A stretch of DNA of 64,000 nucleotides from Talinum fruticosum (Eukaryota; Streptophyta; Magnoliopsida; Caryophyllales; Talinaceae): positions 372,001-436,000 of the forward strand of contig JAITYX010000127.1 in the NCBI GenBank assembly GCA_021018815.1, in the 5' to 3' direction. Shown piece after piece: positions 22,730 through 35,300 of this stretch. The notes beneath the pieces are model-generated. The model saw only the letters and a program-made list of their open reading frames with translations. It was not told where the DNA came from and searched no databases. A program made the translations under genes and the position numbers. Position 1 is the stretch's first letter. Each line of letters starts with the position of its first letter.

Positions 22730-24297
22730 TGAAGGTTTGCTCGGGGAGAGTCTTAGTCACCCTAGAGGGGGTGAATAGGGTGATGGAAAATTCTTTGCGA
22801 AAACACACACCTTTTGACGGAAAAGAGACAAAGACAGTTTACGAGTCTAAGCACGGGGTCAGAAAATCTTGGACACGAGAATGCAATGAATCGGAGTAAA
22901 CAAGTACAGCGAGGTCATGTCGAGTCTAGAATGAACTCGGAAAGAGAACACGAGAGATTTTACGTGGAAACCCTCCTGGGGCGGAAAACCACGGCCCGTG
23001 TCAATCCGGACACGAAGTCAAATCAACTATTTTGAGTCCACAAAATACCGTGAGCTGGCGAACCCGAGCTGCTCCCTTGGACAACTCTATACAAGTTTTC
23101 CTAGACTCGAAGTTACCTTATCCGATCTAGTACTTCTTAGCTGAGATAACCCTTACAGCTAGGGACAACTAAGCTGAGTTAACCTTTACGACTTAGTCAA
23201 GGGACCTTACAAAGAATGTAAGAAGAGTTTGTAACTAAGTACAAGACCTTACAACTCGAAAGTAATGAATTACAAAGTAGGAGTTGTAAGTTGAAGATTG
23301 TGAGTAAATACAATAACTTTGATCAAGTAAGAGTATAGACAATATGTTCGGCAACCTTCAAGTCTTGTGAAGTGGCTTCTATTTATAGATAACCAAGCGA
23401 GTAGCCGTTATCTTCATCTCGTGACCGAGAGTCCTCTGTGGCCAGTTGTGAAAGGCTTTACGAGTCACTCGGAAATTATCCGTTGAAATATGGACGTTGG
23501 ACAACAGTTTAACTCTCTTGGAAGTCCCAAAATCATCGGTTGTGTCTTGATAAATGTGGTGGAAACCACCGTTAAGCTTAGCGTTCAGTTTTCCGGATAT
23601 GGAAGCGGACGGCTTCGACACAATCTTCCGAGACTAAAGCGGAAGGTGAAAAGCCATATCTGCTGGTGATTTGACGTTACGAGCCAGGCTACTTTTGTAG
23701 TTTGAAAAGATATCCTCGATTGAATAACCTACAAAAGTAAAAACACCTTTGGTTCTCAAAGTATAAAATACTTTGGTCCAAGGTTAGACACGAGATAATA
23801 AAATAATTATTAAAATTACGCAATTGATTATACGAGTCGGAAAAGAAATGGAATTTTACGAGTCTAATATCCATGATACTCGGAATTCCATATGACTTAT
23901 TCTTAGGTAAAGAATCAAGTTCTATAACGAATATCGAGTGGGAAAAACTTGATATAGACTAAGCATGAAATGAACTACGAATGCCGACTATGCAAACAAT
24001 AGATTAGATAACCACAAGTCGGATTACGAGTGAGAAGCGGCGGAATATTGATACACTCAAAATGCGAATAGTCCGAGTGAGAGTGGACTCGGAATAAAGA
24101 ACCGGTTTTACGAGTCGCTAACTGAAAAGCAATAATTGAAGGTCGAAACACTTAGAGAAAAATACTATTTTACTCAAGTAAGTTTCTAAGTCACGAGAGA
24201 ATGCCTTGGAATCAAAACTTTATATAAATAACATCGTTATACCTGATTCCTTTTGCATGACTCGAGAGAGATATGGAGCGAGTGTCACGAGTCTTCA
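22730..24297 (-). repeat. Copia-1 5' LTR
   Basis: In element orientation it starts TGAAGACTCGTGACAC at 24,297 and ends GCAAACCTTCA at 22,730, with intact TG and CA. A TATAAATAG box is at 23,380-23,387 on the minus strand. Versus the left LTR the changes are mainly small indels and substitutions around CGAG, such as TTTACGAGTC here against TTTCGAGTC there. Confidence 0.9.
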
Positions 24298-24302
24298 TCT
24301 TC
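24298..24302. repeat. Copia-1 target site duplication, right
   Basis: TCTTC directly follows the 5' LTR and matches 13,465-13,469. Confidence 0.9.
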
Positions 24303-24322
24303 CACTGGCTGTGGTTCCTACA
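24303..24322 (+). mobile_element. Tat LTR (copy E), displaced last 20 bp
   Basis: CACTGGCTGTGGTTCCTACA continues the Tat LTR interrupted at 13,469 and ends in CCTACA like the LTR end at 57,783-57,788. Satellite begins at the next base, so the Tat element had been inserted in the satellite array. Confidence 0.75.
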
Positions 24323-25556
24323 GAAAGAAATTAAAAAATTTGAGAAAAAGTTTGAAAATTCCCTAAAAGGGAGAACAGGTTTGCAAAGTTTGGGAGCAAA
24401 TTAACAACAAAAATATTTGGTCCGCATACGTTGGTAAGGACTTGGCACGCGTTAACAAGCACTTTTCTAGGGTTTTTGAAGTTTCAGATTTTATGAATTT
24501 TTGGCAAGGGCATCGGTAGATAAATAATTATTTAAATTTGCTAAAAATATTTTTCCAGATATTTTTGAAATCCGAGCAGTTTATTTTTACTTTTTTCATC
24601 AAAAACATAGAAAAAATCTTATGTATATGAAAAAAATTAAAACAAATTTAGTACAAAGTTTGAAAATACCTTTAAAATCAAGGAGACGGGTCTACAATGT
24701 TTGGGAGAAAATTCACGACATAAATATTTGGTCCGCATACTTTGACAAGATCTTGGCATGTGTTGACAAGCACATTTCAAGGGGTTTTTGAAGTTTTAGA
24801 TTTTTAAATTTTTTCCAAGGGTACCAATAGATAGATAATGGTGTAAATTTGCTAAAAAATAATTTTTCAGATTTTTCCCGAAACTTGAGTAGTTTATTTT
24901 GATTTTTGCTGAAAACATAGAAAAAATAATAAAATTAGAAAGAAAATCAAAGAACATTCCCTAAAATTAACGAAGAACATATCTATGAAGTTTTGGAGAA
25001 AACTCACAACAAAAATATTTGGTCTGCAAATGTTGACAAGGACTTAGCATGCACTTTTCTGAGGGTTTTTCTAAAGTTCTAGATTTTTAAATTTTTCCAA
25101 GGGCACCAGTAGATAGATAACGATGTAAATTTTCTAAAAATATTTTTCCGAAACCCAAGTAGTTTATTATAATTTTTTTCATCAAAAACATAGAAAAAAA
25201 TCCTATAAATACAAAAAAAAATAAACAAATTCGAGAAAAATTTGAAAATTCCCTAAAAGGAAGAACAGGTTTGCAAAGTTTGGGAGCAAATTAACGACAA
25301 AAATATTTGGTTTGCATATATTAACAAGGACTTGGCATGCATAGACAAGCGCTTTTCCAGTGGTTTTTGAAGTTCCAAATTTTTTATATTTTTCCAAGGG
25401 CACCAGTAGATAGATAGCGATGCAAACTTTCTATAAAATATATTTCCAAATTTTTGCCTCAAATCGATCAGTTTAATTTTTTTTTGATGAAAAAGATAAA
25501 AAAAAATCCTACAAATAATTTAAAAATCAAAAAAATTGGGACAAATTTTGAAAATT

Positions 25557-25730
25557 CGAGTTCGAGGCTGGCTGTATGAGGAAAGGATTTAGGATCCGGC
25601 GGAGAAAGGCGAATAGAGGATTAGAAGCTATTATGTTCGCGATTTGTAATCCACCGATGAAGAAAATGCTCCAGTTTTCCATTCTCATATGAGGCCAAAA
25701 AGTTTATTGACAACAGGTCGGCACGTCATC
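25557..25730. other. Non-satellite filler between duplicated satellite flanks
   Basis: A GC-richer 174 bp segment (starting GAGTTCGAGGCTGGC) has no similarity to the monomer. A ~58 bp satellite stretch ending TTTTGAAAATTC occurs on both sides (25,499-25,556 and 25,731-25,789). Duplicated flanks with foreign filler suggest repair of a double-strand break rather than a transposition. I do not recognise its origin. Confidence 0.7.
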
Positions 25731-27993
25731 AAAAAAATCCTACAAATAATTTAAAAAATCAAAAAAATTGGGACAAATTTTGAAAATTCCATAAATATTA
25801 GGGAGAATGGGTGTGCAAAGTTTTACGGAAAATTCACGACAAAAATATTTAGTACGCAAACGTTGACGAGGGACTTGGCATGTATTGACAAGCACTTTCT
25901 CATGCGTTTTTTAATTTTTAGATTTTTATAAAGCTTTTCCAAGGGCATTAGTAGATAGATAACGCTGTAAATTTGCTAAAAATCCTTTTCCAAATATTTT
26001 TTGAAATTTGAGCAGTTTTTTTACTTTTTCCGTCAAAAACCTAGAAAACATTTTATATATATGAAAAAAATTGAAAAACATTCGGGACAAAGTTTGAAAA
26101 TACCTTTAAAATCAGGAAGATAAGTCTATAATATTTGGGAGAAAATTCACGACGTAAATATTTGGTTTGCATACGTTGACAAGTTCTTAGCACGTGTTGA
26201 AAAGAAAATATTGAGGGCCTTTTTGAAGTTCTAGATTTTCTAAATTTTTTCTAAGGGTACCAATAGATAGATAACAATGTAAATTTGCTAAAAAATAATT
26301 TTTCAAATTTTTTCGAAACCCGAGTAGTTTATTTTGATTTTTTGGTGAAAAACATAGAAAAAATAATATAAATCAGAAAAAAGTTCGACAAAATTCGGGA
26401 AAAAGTTTGAACATTCCCTAAAATTAAGGGAGAACAAATCTACAAAGTTTGAGAGAAAACTCACAACAAAACTATTTGGTCTACGCACGTTGACAAGGAG
26501 TTGGCATGCGTTGAGAAACACTTTTCTAAGGGTTTTTCTAAAGTTCTAGATTTTTTAAATTTTTTCCAAGGGCACCAGTAGATAGATAACGATGTAAATT
26601 TTCTAAACAACATTTTTCCGAAACCCGAGTTCTTTATTTTGATCTTTTTGGTGAAAAACATAGAAACAATAATATAAATCAGAAAAAAAAATCAACAAAA
26701 TGCGGGACAAAGTTTGAACATTCCCTAAAATTGAGGACAGATCTCACGAAGTTTGGGAGAAAACTCACGACAAAAATATTTGGTCCGCAAACGTTGACAA
26801 GGACTTGGCATGTGTTGGCAACCACTTTTCCGGGGGTTTTCTAAAGTTTCAGATATTTTTAATTTTTTCAAGGGCACCAGTACATAGATAACAATGTATA
26901 TTTTTTTGAAACCCGAGCAATTTATTTTAATTTTTTCGTGAAAAACATAAAAAATTCTATAAATCAGAAAGAAATAAAAAAATTCGGGAATAATTTGAAG
27001 ATTCCCTAAAACTAATGGTGAAAGGGTGTGCAAAGTTAGGTAGAAAATTAACAACAAAGATATTTGGTCTACATATGTTGGCAAGGACTTGGCACACGTT
27101 GACAATCACTTTTCCGGGGTTTTCTTGAAGTTCCAAATTTTATGAATGTTTTCCAAGGGCACCAGTAGATAAATGATTTAAATTTGCTAAATAATGTTTT
27201 TCTAAATTTTTCCGAAACCCAAGCAGTTTTATTTTGATTTGTTTCCTTAAAAATATAGGAAAATCCTAAAAATCAGAAAACACATCGAAAAAATTCAAGG
27301 CAAAGTAAGAAAATTCCTTAAAAATCAGGGAGAATGGGTCTCCAAAGTTTGGGAGAAAATTCACGGCAAAAATATTTTGCATGCATACATTGACAAGGAC
27401 AAGGGCACGTTAACAAGCACTTTTACGGGGTTTTCTGAAGTTCCAAAGTTTTTAAATTTTTCTAAGGGCACCAGTAGATAGATAACGACGTAAATTTGAA
27501 ACTCGAGCGGTTTATTTTTACTTTTTACGTCAAAAACATAGGAAAAATCCTATATTTATGAAAAAAAATGAAAAAATCCGAGACAATTTTGAAAATACCT
27601 TTAAAATAAGGGAGAACGAGTCTGGAAATGTTTGGGAGAAAGTTCACGACAAAAATATTTGGTCTATATACCTTGACAAGGACTTGGCACGCATTGACAA
27701 GTACTTTCCTAAGGGTTTTTGAAGTTCCAGATTCGATAATTTTTTCCAATGGCACCAATAGATAGATAATGATGTAAATTTGCTACAAAATATTTTTCCA
27801 GATTTTTCCGAAACCCGAGTAGTTTGATTTATTTTGTGAAAAACACAAAAAAATAATATAAATTAAAAAATTGACAAAATTCGGTACAAAGTTTGAATAT
27901 TCCCTAAAATTTAGGGAGAACAGATCTCCGAAGTTAGGGAGAAAACTCACAACAAAAATATTTGGTCCGCAAACGTTGACAAGGACTTCGCAT

Positions 27994-28553
27994 TAGACCC
28001 GGCAAAGCCGACCCGAACCGAACAGGTCAACCCGAACGACCCGAAACCCAAACCGAACTAACATCCGAAAGCAGTTGAACCGATTTTGACCGGAAAACCC
28101 AAATGAACTGACCCGAACCGAACCGACCTAAAATCTAATAAACCCGATTCCGACCCGAACCGAAATGACCCAAACCAAAACCGAACCGAACCCAAAATGA
28201 CCCCGAACCGAATCGGACCGAATCGATTTAACCCAAATAAAATTGACCCAACCCACATTTTTTTTTTGAGGATGGACTTTTGTAACTATAGTGGTACAAT
28301 TTTGAATCGATTTTGACCCGATTATGACCCGATCCGAAACTAACCCGAGCGAACTCGAACGAGATTGACCCGAAGTTGAATCGAATCGAAGTTGACCCGA
28401 ACCGAAACCGAACAAACCCGAACAAGATCGACCCGAAGTTTACCCGAACCGAAGTTGACCCAAACCCGAAACCGAACCGGACCCGAACAAGATCGACCCA
28501 AAGTTAACCCGAACCAAACTAACCCGAACCGAATGACCCGATTGCCGGTATAA
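27994..28553. mobile_element. MITE-like CCGAA-rich insertion
   Basis: A 560 bp insertion splits a satellite monomer. Flanks are CGCAT (27,989-27,993) and GGCAT (28,554-28,558), an imperfect 5-bp duplication. The ends form an imperfect inverted repeat: TAGACCCGGCAAAGCCG at the left and, on the minus strand, TTATACCGGCAATCGGG at the right. The interior is a degenerate ACCCGAACCGA/CCGAA simple repeat with a T-tract and a unique segment at 28,258-28,320. Open frames rich in Phe/Gly/Ser/Arg/Val are simple-repeat artefacts. There is no transposase. Confidence 0.55.
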
Positions 28554-28933
28554 GGCATGCATTGACAAGCACTTTTCCAAGAGTTTTCTTAAGTTCCCGA
28601 TATTTTTCATTTTTGCAAGTGAACCAATAGATAGATAACAATGTAAATTTGCTAAAAAATATTTTTCTAAATTTTTCGAAACACGAGCGACTTATTTTAA
28701 TTTTTTTGTGAAAAACATAGAAAAAAATCTATGAATCAGAAAAAATCAAAACAATTTGGGAAAATTTTGAAGATTCCCTAAAACTAATGGTGAAAAGGTC
28801 CACAAAGTTTGGGAGAAAATTAACAACAAAAATATTTGGTTTGCATACGTTGGCAAGGACTTAGCACGCGTTGCAACCATTTTCACGGGGTTTTTTGAAG
28901 TTTTAGATTTTATGAATTTTGCAAGGGCACCAC

Positions 28934-31900
28934 TTTAACACTCCAAAACACCCCTAGGAGTAGTACATCACTAGAGTTCCTCAAAGGAACTCCCAAGGCT
29001 CTTTCAGGTGTTGATTTGGCTTTTTAATTCCAGCTTAAGGTAATAGAGAAAAGTTTTCCAAAAAAGTTGGCCATTTCCTAAAAATTTCGGCAGAGTTACT
29101 GTTTGTAATATAGACTATCTCCTAGGCTTATAGCCTTAAAACGATGCATAAAAATCATAATATAATTCGACAAGCCACACACTCGAAATATACAACTCAA
29201 CCGCCACACGCCATAGTTCAACCAATGATGCGTTAAAACTTAAAACAATCTAAATGGTTCATTGTACATCCGGTACAAACTATATGAACTAAATTACAAC
29301 TATAATACTTAGAAATATAAGAAATGCACGTCAACAACTTGGGTCACTTCGATGACAATGAGTCGAGCAAACTACATGCAAGAGTCCAGGATATGTTAAG
29401 CACGAGAACACATCTTACGAGAGTGTACTTGCAACACTAGGGAGCGGAAAAGCGGGAAATTTGTGGGGTGAGAGAACCATGAGCTCACCGGAAAGTCTTA
29501 CACCCTTAAAACAGAAATTCTTTACACATACTACTCATAATAATGAAATCACTGAAAGTATAATGACGTAATACAATCTAGACACTTTTCAATGAAATCT
29601 TCGAAATTATTTGCAACATAAAGATTATAACACTTCAATCATTTCAAAGTCACAATTTCGCAATCATTAACAACTCTTTTAGAATTGAACCAACTTCAAA
29701 GAAGAGGATGCAACCACCTACACTTTCTTTCAAATACTTTCAGTCATTGGTCGAATATCTTTCGGGGCTTTAGACAATTGAACTAGCACCGGATGGTTTC
29801 TCGGGGCGCGAGCCCTTGACTCGAGTTCCCGGGACCTATCTCTAGTCAAATACCTGGAAGGCTCCGCTTTCCTCATCGGGAAAGAATTAATCTCTCGGGT
29901 TGATGGGCATCCTGATACGTAAGGACCCCGTGGCCCGATACGCACGACCACCTCTTTCCTCCGGTCTAAACAATCCTTAGCCCAAAATCCGTTCAAAACT
30001 GAAGTGATCACAATCACTTATCAAACTTGGTTTTAAACCACAATCTCAAATCGGTTTAATATCATAGAAGGCATGGCACCACGTGCCACCCCTCTAAATT
30101 CACTTTCTCAACTCGGTTTCACTTCTTTAGAACATATTTCAAGCTTGAAAGCGGTTATCGGGAATTATACACAAGTAGCATTTTGCATAAACATTTGAAC
30201 TCTTTTCAAAACTAACTTTCGAATTTTATTTAGAATCAAATCACTTCACGTGTCAAGCATCTCTATACTAAGACATAACATTCCAAGCTGGCACATTAAC
30301 TCAAGGATTCACCCAAGTACTTAACATCTCATATTCTATTCAAGCAAGTCTCCTATTTCCCATATATGTAATTCTTGCTTCACTCTGTTTTCCAAGTCAC
30401 AATCGATCAATATAGATACCTATTCCCTTGATACTCTACATTCCCGCTCCTTTTCTACACTCCAACATTCGTATTCCTTAACTCAATTCATTTCTAAGCA
30501 CAACGAACTCAGCAACTAAAACTTCTCCGAGCCACAATAACCACAAGAGGTAAAACCATACATAATCACAACCCATCATAATTTAGCCCAAATTGTCACA
30601 ACTCGTCACAAACTACCATATTCAATTCGAACCCACATATTGTATCTTCCTAATCTTTTTTTTACTAATTTAGTTCATAAGAGCCACAATATCCACAAAT
30701 AATTATAGCTTAACCCAAAGGTCGCAACTCTTCACATAATATCATCCTTCCTCGAATTCTTATATTATGTCTCCATATCCTTAGCTAACTCTCTAACGCC
30801 CATACTCAGCCATATAACTCTTAATTTCACTTCTTTACTCAAATTCCTCTAGCTCCGCTTGTCTTCAAGTCTAGTCCAACCTCAAGGATTTAAATATGTT
30901 TGAACTCAATTAATAAAGCAATCATCCATTTCTCACTTCCACGCCTCCATTGTGCATTAATTAAAATGCACTCCTATTCCTTTTTATTCCAAATTTCCAA
31001 TTTCCAATATAATTATTTAGAATCCAACTCGAAACTTCAAGGAGTCACAAATGATTCAACTATCTCGTCAACTAACATTCTGCAACCGAAATCACAAGAA
31101 TTCCAATGTCACTAACCAAACTCCCAATATCACCCATAAGGTCTTAACAATTTATTTCAATTAGATTCTCTAGTGTCCCAATTCAGCCCCTTAATACTCA
31201 ATCATATTTTCTCGGGTTCTAATTCAGCCCTAACTACTTCATAAATTCATTCATAGCACAACCATTCAACAATCGCAACAAATATTCAATATTCATTACA
31301 AAATTCAATTGGGTTTCAAAATTACTATTAATTTAGAGTATAAGACTACCTACCTCAAATTCTAGGGTTTTGGACAATTACTTCGTCTGCCTTTTCCCTT
31401 TTCTTCCTCATTTCTTCCTCTACCACTCGCCCTCGGTCTTTCTCCGGTTCTTTACTTCAGCCCTTTGCTTCATTCTCACCCCTTTTGCCTCCGGTTCTCA
31501 CCTCCTCTGTCTCTGCTTAGGTTTTTCTCGGGTTTCCCTCCCGTTTCTCGCTCTTCTATCGCTGTCTCATCGCCAGCCCCTTCTTCGCTAATCGTGTAAC
31601 CTTGCTCGTCGGTCACCGTTCTCTTGCTCGCCACGCCAGCCTCCGACCTCCTCTCTGTAATCTCGCACTTGCTTCCCTCTCTCTCGTGGTCTTGTTCTCT
31701 AGCTTTCTCGGTCCCCTATTTCAGACTTCTCAATCCCTTCCTCTCTCTTGCTCTCGTCCTCCCTCTCAATCTCTCGCTACCTCTCTTTCCCTGTCTCCTG
31801 CTTCCTCTTTCTTTTCCCTCTCGCTTCCTCTTTATTTTCCCCCTTCTACTTACGCTTCGAGCTTCTTCTTTTCCCAGAGCCTCTTCGCTTTGCTTCTCCT

Positions 31901-32328
31901 TCATCCGGTTCCCTCTTTCTTTTGTGGCTTTACCGGAAGAAGCCACTTCTTCTTCATTTCCTCTAATCCTAATTTGCCTGCTAACACGTAATTGCTCCCC
32001 TCTTCTTATCTCTTTTTATCCAATCTACACAGCCAAATCCACCTCTTCACCCTTTTTCCCCCTTTTTCTTTTTAACTAAGTAGACATATTAGGAAAAAGG
32101 TCCGTTTAAATAATAGTTACCGGACCCACTCTACCAAGTCTAACTCGGGTTTACTTTTCTAAATTAGTAATCTTATTTAGTTGTTTCATTCAACATTAAT
32201 ACACAACGAAGAATATCAAGTATTTAAATATAATGACGCATATAATTAACGAATCGATCTAATTTATTTAAAATTAATATACTAATTTAACTCATATAAT
32301 CAGCCAAAATAAAATTACGGGTATTACA
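28934..32328 (-). mobile_element. Tekay/Del-like solo LTR, 3.4 kb, perfect TSD
   Basis: The insertion lies inside a satellite monomer and is flanked by ACCAC on both sides (28,929-28,933 and 32,329-32,333). On the minus strand it begins TGTAATACCCGTAATTTT at 32,328 and ends GGAGTGTTAAA at 28,934, the last CA having become AA. No gag or pol lies inside, so it is a solo LTR. It contains a purine-rich sense stretch (31,380-32,060) followed by a donor-like GAG|GTAGGT at about 31,353, paralleling the LTRs at 1-1,212 and 3,025-5,738. Open frames in that stretch are low complexity. About 29,000-31,330 is AT-rich LTR sequence without genes. Confidence 0.75.
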
Positions 32329-32333
32329 ACCAC

Positions 32334-35300
32334 TAGATAAATAATGATTTAAATTTGCTAAATAATTTTTTCTAAATTTTCTCGAAACCCTAGAAGTTTA
32401 TTTTGATTTTGTTCCAAAAAATATAGAAAAAACCTAAAAATCAAAAAACAAATAAAAAAATCGAGACAAAGTTAGATCCAGTAACGACAAAAATATTTGG
32501 TCTCGTATACATTGACAAGGACTTGGCACGAATTAGCAAGCATTTTTCTGGGGGTTTTTGAAGTTCCGGATGTTTTAAAATTTTTCCAAGGCCACCGAGT
32601 AGAGAAATAACGATGTAAATTTGCTAAAAAATATTTTTTCAGATTTTTTTGAAACTTGAGCGAGTTTGTTATGATTTTTTCATGAAAAACATAGAAAAAT
32701 CCTATATATAATAAGAAATCAAAAAAATTGGGATAGAGATTGAAAATTACATAAAATCAGGGAGAATGAGTCCGGAAAGTTTGAGAGAAAATTCACAACA
32801 AAAATATTTGTTACGCATGCGTTGACAAGGACTTGGCTCGCGTTGACAAACACTTTTCCATGGAATTTTTGAAGTTCCAGATTTTTAAATTTTTTTGCAA
32901 GGGCACCAATAGATAAATAACAATGTAAATTTGCTAAAAATTATTTTTCCAGATTTTTCCCTCAACCCGAGCAGTTTATTTTGATTTTTTAGTGATAAAT
33001 ATGGAAAAATCTTATAAATAGGAAAACAATCGAAAACATTTGGAACAAAGTTTGAAAATTCCCTAAAAATAATGGAGAACGGGTTTGTAAAGTTTTGGTG
33101 AAAATTCACGACAAAAATATTTGGTTTGCATACGTTGACAAGGACTTGGCACGCATTGACAACCACTTTTCCAAGGGTTTTTTGAAGTTCTAGATTTTTT
33201 AAATTTTTTTCCAAGGGCACAGTAGATAGAGATAACAATGTAAATTTGCTAAAAAGTATTTTTTCAAAACTCGAGAAGTTTATTTTGATTTATTTCATGA
33301 AAAACATAGAAAAAATCAAATAAATCATAAAATGATCAAAAAATTAAGGACAAAGTTCGAAAATTCCCTAAAAATCAGGGAGAATGGGTCTGCGAAGTTA
33401 GGGAGATAATTCACGACAAAAATATTTTCTCTGCATACATTGACAATGACTTGACATGCGTTGACAAGTACTTTTCCTGGGGTTTTTTAAATCCAAGATT
33501 TCTTTAATTTTCTCCAAAGGCACAAGTAGATAGATAACAATGTAAATTTGCTAAAAAATATTTTTCCAGATTTTTGCTAAAACCTGAATAGTTTATTTTG
33601 ATTTTTTTGTGAAAAACATAGAACAATCCTTTAAATAAAAAAATCAAAAAATTCGGGACAAAGTTTGAAAATTCCATAAATATCAGGGAGAATGGGTCTG
33701 CAAAGTTTTGTAGAAAATTCACGACAAAAATATTTGGTCTACATACGTTGACAGGGACTTGGCACGTGTTGACAAGCACTTTTAGGAGGTTTTTGAAGTT
33801 CTATAATTTTTAAATATTTTCCAAGGGCACCAGTAGATAGATAACGATGTAAATTTGCTAAAATATATTTTTCCAAATTTTCTCCAAAACCCGAGCAGTT
33901 TATATTGATTTTTTTCGTTAAAACATAGACAAAATGATGTAAATAAGAAAAAGAAAATTCGGGACAAAGTTTGATGATTTTCCTAAAAACTAGGGAGAAC
34001 GAGTCTGGAAAGTTTTTGAGAAATTCATGACAAAAATATTTAATGTGAACTACATTGACAAGGACTTGATACGCATTGACAAACACTTTTCCAGGGTTTT
34101 TCTAAGTTCCAAATTTTTTAATTTTTTTCATGGGCACCATTAACGATGTAAATTTGCTAAAATATATTTCTCTAAATTTTGGCTAAATCCAACAATTTAT
34201 TTAGATTTTTTTCGTGAAAAACATAGAAAACTCCTATAAATTAGAAAATAGTTGAAAAAGTTCGGGACAAAGTTTGAAAATTCACAAAAATAAGTAAAAA
34301 CTGGTGTCCAAAGTTTGGGAGAAAATTAACGACAAATATTTTGTCTGCATATGTTGACAAAGACTTGGCATGCGTTGATAAACACTTTTCTTGGGATGTT
34401 TTGAAATTCTAGATTTTAAAATTTTTTTCCAAGGGCTACACTAGATAGATAATGATGTAAATTTGCTAAAAAATATTTTTCCTAAACCCGAGTAGTTTAT
34501 TTTAATTTTTTTCATGAAAAAACATAGAAAAAATCCTATACATAAGAAAAAAATCGAAAAGTTTGATATAAAGTTTGACAATTCCCTAAAAATAAGGGAA
34601 AACGGGCCTCCAAAGTTTGGGTGAAAATTCACAACAAAAATATTTGATTTGCATACGTTGACAAGGACTTGGCACGCGTTGACAAGCATTTTTCCTGGGA
34701 TTCTCTAAAGTTCTAGATATTTTAAATTTTTGCCAAGGGAATCAGTAGATAGATAATGACGTAAATTTTCTAAAAAATATTTTTCAAGATTTTTTCTGAC
34801 TCCCCAAAAGTTTATATTGATTTTCTTCCTGAATAACATAGGAAAAATCCTATAACTAAGAAAATAATCAAAATAATTTGGGACAAAGTTCGAATATTCC
34901 TTAAAAATCAGGATAACGGGTTGCAAAGTTTGGGAAAAAATTTCACTACAAAAATATATTTGGTTTGCATACGTTGACAACGACTTGACATATGGTTACA
35001 AGCACTTTTCCTATGATTTTTTCAAATTCCAGCTTTTAAAAATTTTTTCCAAGGGCATCAATTAGATAACAATGTAAATTTGCTAAAAAATATTTTATTT
35101 AGATATTTTCCGAAACCCGAGCAGTTTAATTTGATTTGTTTTTGTGAAAAACATTAAAAAAACCCTATAAATAAGAAAAAAATCAAAAGAATTCTAGACA
35201 AAGTTTGACAATTACCTAAAATTCAGGGATAATAGGTTTGTAAAGTTTGGGAGAAAATTCAGCACAAAAATATTTGGTTTGTATACGTTAAGAACTTGGC

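Larger units (their letters stand above)
13470..24297 (-). mobile_element. Full-length SIRE-like Ty1/Copia retrotransposon (Copia-1)
   Basis: The element is 10,828 bp. LTRs of 1,559 and 1,568 bp, a primer-binding site next to the right LTR, a polypurine tract next to the left LTR and a perfect TCTTC target duplication place it on the minus strand. Order from the right: LTR, gag, protease, integrase, RT, RNase H, a 2.6 kb extra-ORF region, LTR. Integrase before RT defines Copia. The long extra 3' ORF, total size and G-rich polypurine tract suggest the SIRE/Maximus lineage, which is inference. The reading frame is broken many times, often at CGAG/CTCG-creating indels. It sits inside the Tat LTR (11,477-13,469 plus 24,303-24,322). 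Confidence 0.9.
24323..28928. repeat. ~300 bp satellite array, block 1 (13 monomers)
   Basis: Tandem monomers, followed with the anchor GACAAAAATATTTGGTCCGC at about 24,408, 24,717, 25,009, 25,296, 25,840, 26,150, 26,466, 26,770, 27,053, 27,365, 27,648, 27,949 and 28,826. Spacing is 283-316 bp. Each monomer carries, in order: AAAAACATAGAAAAA, GGGACAAAGTTTGAAAATTC, GGGAGAA, the anchor, GTTGACAAGGACTTGGCA, AGTAGATAGATAACGATGTAA and GCAGTTTATTTTGATTTTTT. Divergence between monomers is high, about 15-25% by eye. Minus-strand open frames through the monomers are by-products of their composition. The array is interrupted at 25,557-25,730 and 27,994-28,553. Confidence 0.9.

Noticed and set aside
25203..27758. 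Minus-strand open frames in satellite (66-126 codons), also in blocks 2-4
   Set aside because: The peptide repeats with the ~300 bp period and two frames are open together; monomers decay without codon conservation.
28058..28558. Gly/Phe/Arg/Ser-rich open frames
   Set aside because: Translation of the degenerate CCGAA/ACCCG simple repeat.
31370..32079. Open frames up to 151 codons
   Set aside because: Low-complexity pyrimidine-rich part of the 3.4 kb solo LTR; same situation as 417-922.
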